Positions 61,726 through 64,000 of a stretch of 64,000 bases of DNA are shown here, in pieces (the first letter of the stretch is position 1; each line of letters begins with the position of its first letter). A program made the position numbers and the translations under genes. The notes beneath the pieces were generated by a model. That model did no database searches and had not been told where the DNA came from. It saw only the letters and a program-made list of their open reading frames with translations. Location of the stretch: positions 11,491,001-11,555,000 of the forward strand of contig NC_083385.1 in the NCBI RefSeq assembly GCF_031755915.1. Reading direction: 5' to 3'. Source of the stretch: Ziziphus jujuba (lineage: Eukaryota > Streptophyta > Magnoliopsida > Rosales > Rhamnaceae).

Positions 61726-64000
61726 GGATCTCGTGTCTGAGTTTTGGCTCTGCAATTTTGTTCATGTTTTTGGTGCATTATTTTGCAGGTGAAACAGAAG
61801 AAGCCGAATGTCGAGGACGAAAAGTTTTCCAAGATGAAGAAAGTGAGCGCTCGTGCCAAAATTAACCTTGTAAATCTCTTTCTTTTCTATCTATTGGCTT
61901 TATGGAAACTGTTCCACATTGTAAATTTGCAATTTTGGGCTTTTTTTCTTTTCTTTTTTTTTTTTTTTAAATTGTTTATGGTGATGATCAATGCATTGTT
62001 TGGTGTTCCATGATTAAAGCATGAAGAGCATATAATACAAGGGCCTTACTATAAGTCACTTAACTAGAATATTAATAAATAGTTAATTTCTTCTCATTCT
62101 AATTCTTTTATATTTGCTTAGATTGGTAGCCTTAAATTCTTAGCAAAGAATGATTTGTGCAAAATGAAGTGGCTTTGTTACTTATTAGTGCTAAATTAAT
62201 GGAAATTTTTAATCAATTCTCGAACAGGCTGCATCTGGTCATTCAGGAAAAGTGTTGAGGTCAGTCAGCAGTCAAATCTCTTATGTCTTGTGTTCTGATT
62301 TTTTTGTTTGTATATTGTATATTTACACAATGGTTATATCTTTTTTTTGTTTGGTTTTGTTTGTTTCTTTAAAGCTCTAAGCAGAATATGGCCACAATTA
62401 ATGGATCATGTGCACTAAGTGGTGAAGCCAAGTCATCTGCTGTGATTCGAGCGCAGGAGGTTCGATCAAATCTAGGACCTGAATACCCTAGTTTTGTGAA
62501 ATCTCTGGTTAGATCACATGTTGCTAGTTGTTTCTGGATGGTAAGTGTTGTTAGACTTCATGAATCTGACAATGGTGCCGGTGACATGAGAAGCTGGTTC
62601 ATGTTGCATTGTTTTCTTTTTAAAATAAACAACAGGGACTTCCTGGGTTGTTCTGCAAGACACACTTACCAGATAAAGATGTTACAATCACTTTGGAAGA
62701 CGAAAGTGGGAAACAATATCAGTCGAAATACATTGCATACAAAACAGGCTTGAGTGCTGGCTGGAGACAGTTTGCTGCTGCACACAACCTGCTTGAGGGA
62801 GATGTTTTGGTCTTCCAATTAGTTGAACCTACCAAATTTAAGGTAATCATTTCTATATCTTTTTTGTTATGTTTATATTGAATCTATCTCGTTGACTCTA
62901 ATCATGGTTGTCAGCCTATCACTCTACCACTGAACTATGTTTTTCAGCCAGAGAAATTGAATTGTTTCACAGTGATGAGTGATCGAGTGAAGTTTCATTT
63001 TTTGTCTTCTAGATTCATATGTATTATACTCAATATTGCCATATAAAGTGATCAAAGTAGTCTTGCATATTGGCAATTTAGTCAGTCGCATATAAGGAAT
63101 GATCCAGAGAGTTACCAAAGTATAGAATTACATGATCACAAAGTGGGAAACTTTTAGCCCAAAGAAATCTTTCCATGAATACATCATATATATCTTGGGG
63201 TTGGTAGTTGATTGGGCATTTTGGGTGATGATTCTTGCGCTCACTTCACCATGTTCTGACACAGTGTTTAAGATAAAAGTATTGCCATCCTATCTTAATG
63301 ATTCTTCACCTGTGAAAGAAAATGATTGTAAAACTGGAAAATACGTGGTAAAACTTCAATCTCATTTTCTGGATGAAGTCCCTTCACTTAACCCATAATT
63401 CAGGCCAAAACTGGTTATGGTGACTTCCTCTTTGTGTTTCTTAAATTCTGATGGAGAACCTACTGTGTATTGATTTTGTAGATGATTTATTTGCCATTTG
63501 TTTGAAGTGGTTGTCATAAAGAAAGAAAGGATTTTGAAAGAGAGATATATGGACAAGAATTTTCGGCTATACTGAAAACTTAGTGTCCATTATTGATGTC
63601 ATCAATGACATATGCGTTTCTCCAAATTGTAGGTTTACATAATAAGGCCCAATGATTTAACTGAAGTGGATGGGGCTCTCGGCCTCCTTAATTTGGATGC
63701 TCACATATGTCAAGATGATGAAGGTAGGTCATTTATGCCTCTATTTGGTACATTTTAATTTAATCAGTACTTGAGAATTGAGATAGTATTAATTTTTATA
63801 ATTGTTATTTCGTTTTGTTGATGCTTGCTTTATTCCATTTGAATGTAACACTCAGACAAAGATGATGCAGAAATGGATGCTAATACTAATAGGAAACGCA
63901 TGAAATCTCTTCCTTTAGCAGTTGTTGAAAAGAAGAAAAAGAAGACTGGCCAGTCAACATGGGCTCCTAAAGCAGCTGAACAATCTGAAAATGACAGTGA
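61529..64000 (+). CDS. B3 DNA-binding domain protein (At5g42700/At3g19184 type), 3' end outside window
   Basis: Seven exons are visible: 61529-61678, 61789-61869, 62228-62259, 62375-62540, 62636-62842, 63633-63723 and 63856 onward to the window edge. All junctions are GT-AG and in phase. Residues 1-50 include EDQLTASYYEEGDVTLAQLS and a Pro/Ser run. Residues 51-77 are lysine-rich (KQKKPNVEDEKFSKMKK) and may be a nuclear signal. The B3 fold spans about residues 124-218: YPSFVKSLVRSHVASCFWM, GLPGLFCKTHLPDKDVTITL, KYIAYKTGLSAGWRQFAAAH, LLEGDVLVFQLVEPTKFKVY. B3 domains bind DNA in the nucleus; this subfamily's targets are not established. After the domain comes an acidic/basic tail (KRMKSLPLAVVEKKKKKTGQ) cut at 64000. 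An in-frame Met 20 codons upstream (61469) is a possible alternative start. Confidence 0.93.
62880..62945 (-). other. tRNA-like A-box segment in a B3-gene intron
   Basis: On the minus strand the text ATAGTTCAGTGGTAGAGTGA resembles the D-arm region (A box) of a tRNA, with ATTCAATAT about 45 bases on as a poor B-box match. There is no acceptor stem pairing that I can see. It may be a decayed tRNA or the head of a tRNA-derived SINE, or chance. Confidence 0.25.

Noticed and set aside
61322..61859. Minus-strand open frames opposite B3 exon 1
   Set aside because: They are antisense to a supported exon and rely on the poly-T and CT tract that follows it.
63132..63398. 88-codon open frame in the last large B3 intron
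   Set aside because: It is not in phase with flanking exons, lacks splice context and matches nothing recognised; left as intron.
1..64000. CRISPR arrays, bacterial operons, rRNA, complete tRNA genes, well-known plant miRNA sequences and LTR retrotransposon polyproteins
   Set aside because: Looked for by eye on both strands. No T-arm consensus paired with an A box, no direct-repeat/spacer pattern and no gag-pol motif was found. A tool-based scan could still find short RNAs.

Overview
The window is nuclear DNA from a flowering plant, almost certainly a eudicot, perhaps a woody rosid; the species cannot be named from sequence alone. It is very AT-rich, its genes carry many short GT-AG introns, and the recognisable genes are plant families: a PLS-class pentatricopeptide repeat protein, a KRP-type CDK inhibitor, an organellar methionine aminopeptidase, a plant B3 protein and patatin-like phospholipases. 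Exon models below were built by hand from reading frame, splice sites and family conservation. In each model called intact, the junction phases close exactly.

Layout. (1) 1-11 kb: a region of broken genes. Positions 720-10984 look like one Mutator-type element: similar inverted ends starting GGGGAATTT and an exact 9-bp flanking duplication (ATAAATAAA). Inside are broken pieces of four unrelated cellular genes (YAE1, a TRICHOME BIREFRINGENCE-LIKE gene, katanin p80 and a DHH phosphoesterase) and a ~3-kb array of ~255-bp units that reverses orientation part-way. No transposase was recognised, so this is a candidate Pack-MULE. (2) 12.6-21.1 kb: two patatin-like phospholipase genes in tandem. The first has all seven exons but a one-base frame conflict at the exon 1/2 junction and a damaged nucleophile elbow; the second is a wreck that has lost the catalytic-serine exon. 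MITE-like inverted repeats lie between and after them. (3) 21.6-35.4 kb, all minus strand: a partial copy of an exon of the nearby CTLH gene, an intronless PPR gene, a 12-exon CTLH-domain gene and a 10-exon plastid/mitochondrial methionine aminopeptidase (MAP1D). A LINE relic lies immediately upstream of MAP1D. (4) 36.5-49.7 kb: about 13 kb without a recognisable gene, holding two MITE-like elements, short tandem duplications and microsatellites. (5) 49.7-51.0 kb: a KRP CDK inhibitor (plus). (6) 55.4-58.7 kb: a nine-exon multi-pass membrane protein of the At3g27390 type (minus). (7) 61.5-64.0 kb: a B3-domain protein (plus), running off the window.

The intact genes do not form a pathway. They are ordinary housekeeping, organellar and cell-cycle genes separated by repeat-rich spacers. 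The most unusual part is the first 11 kb.
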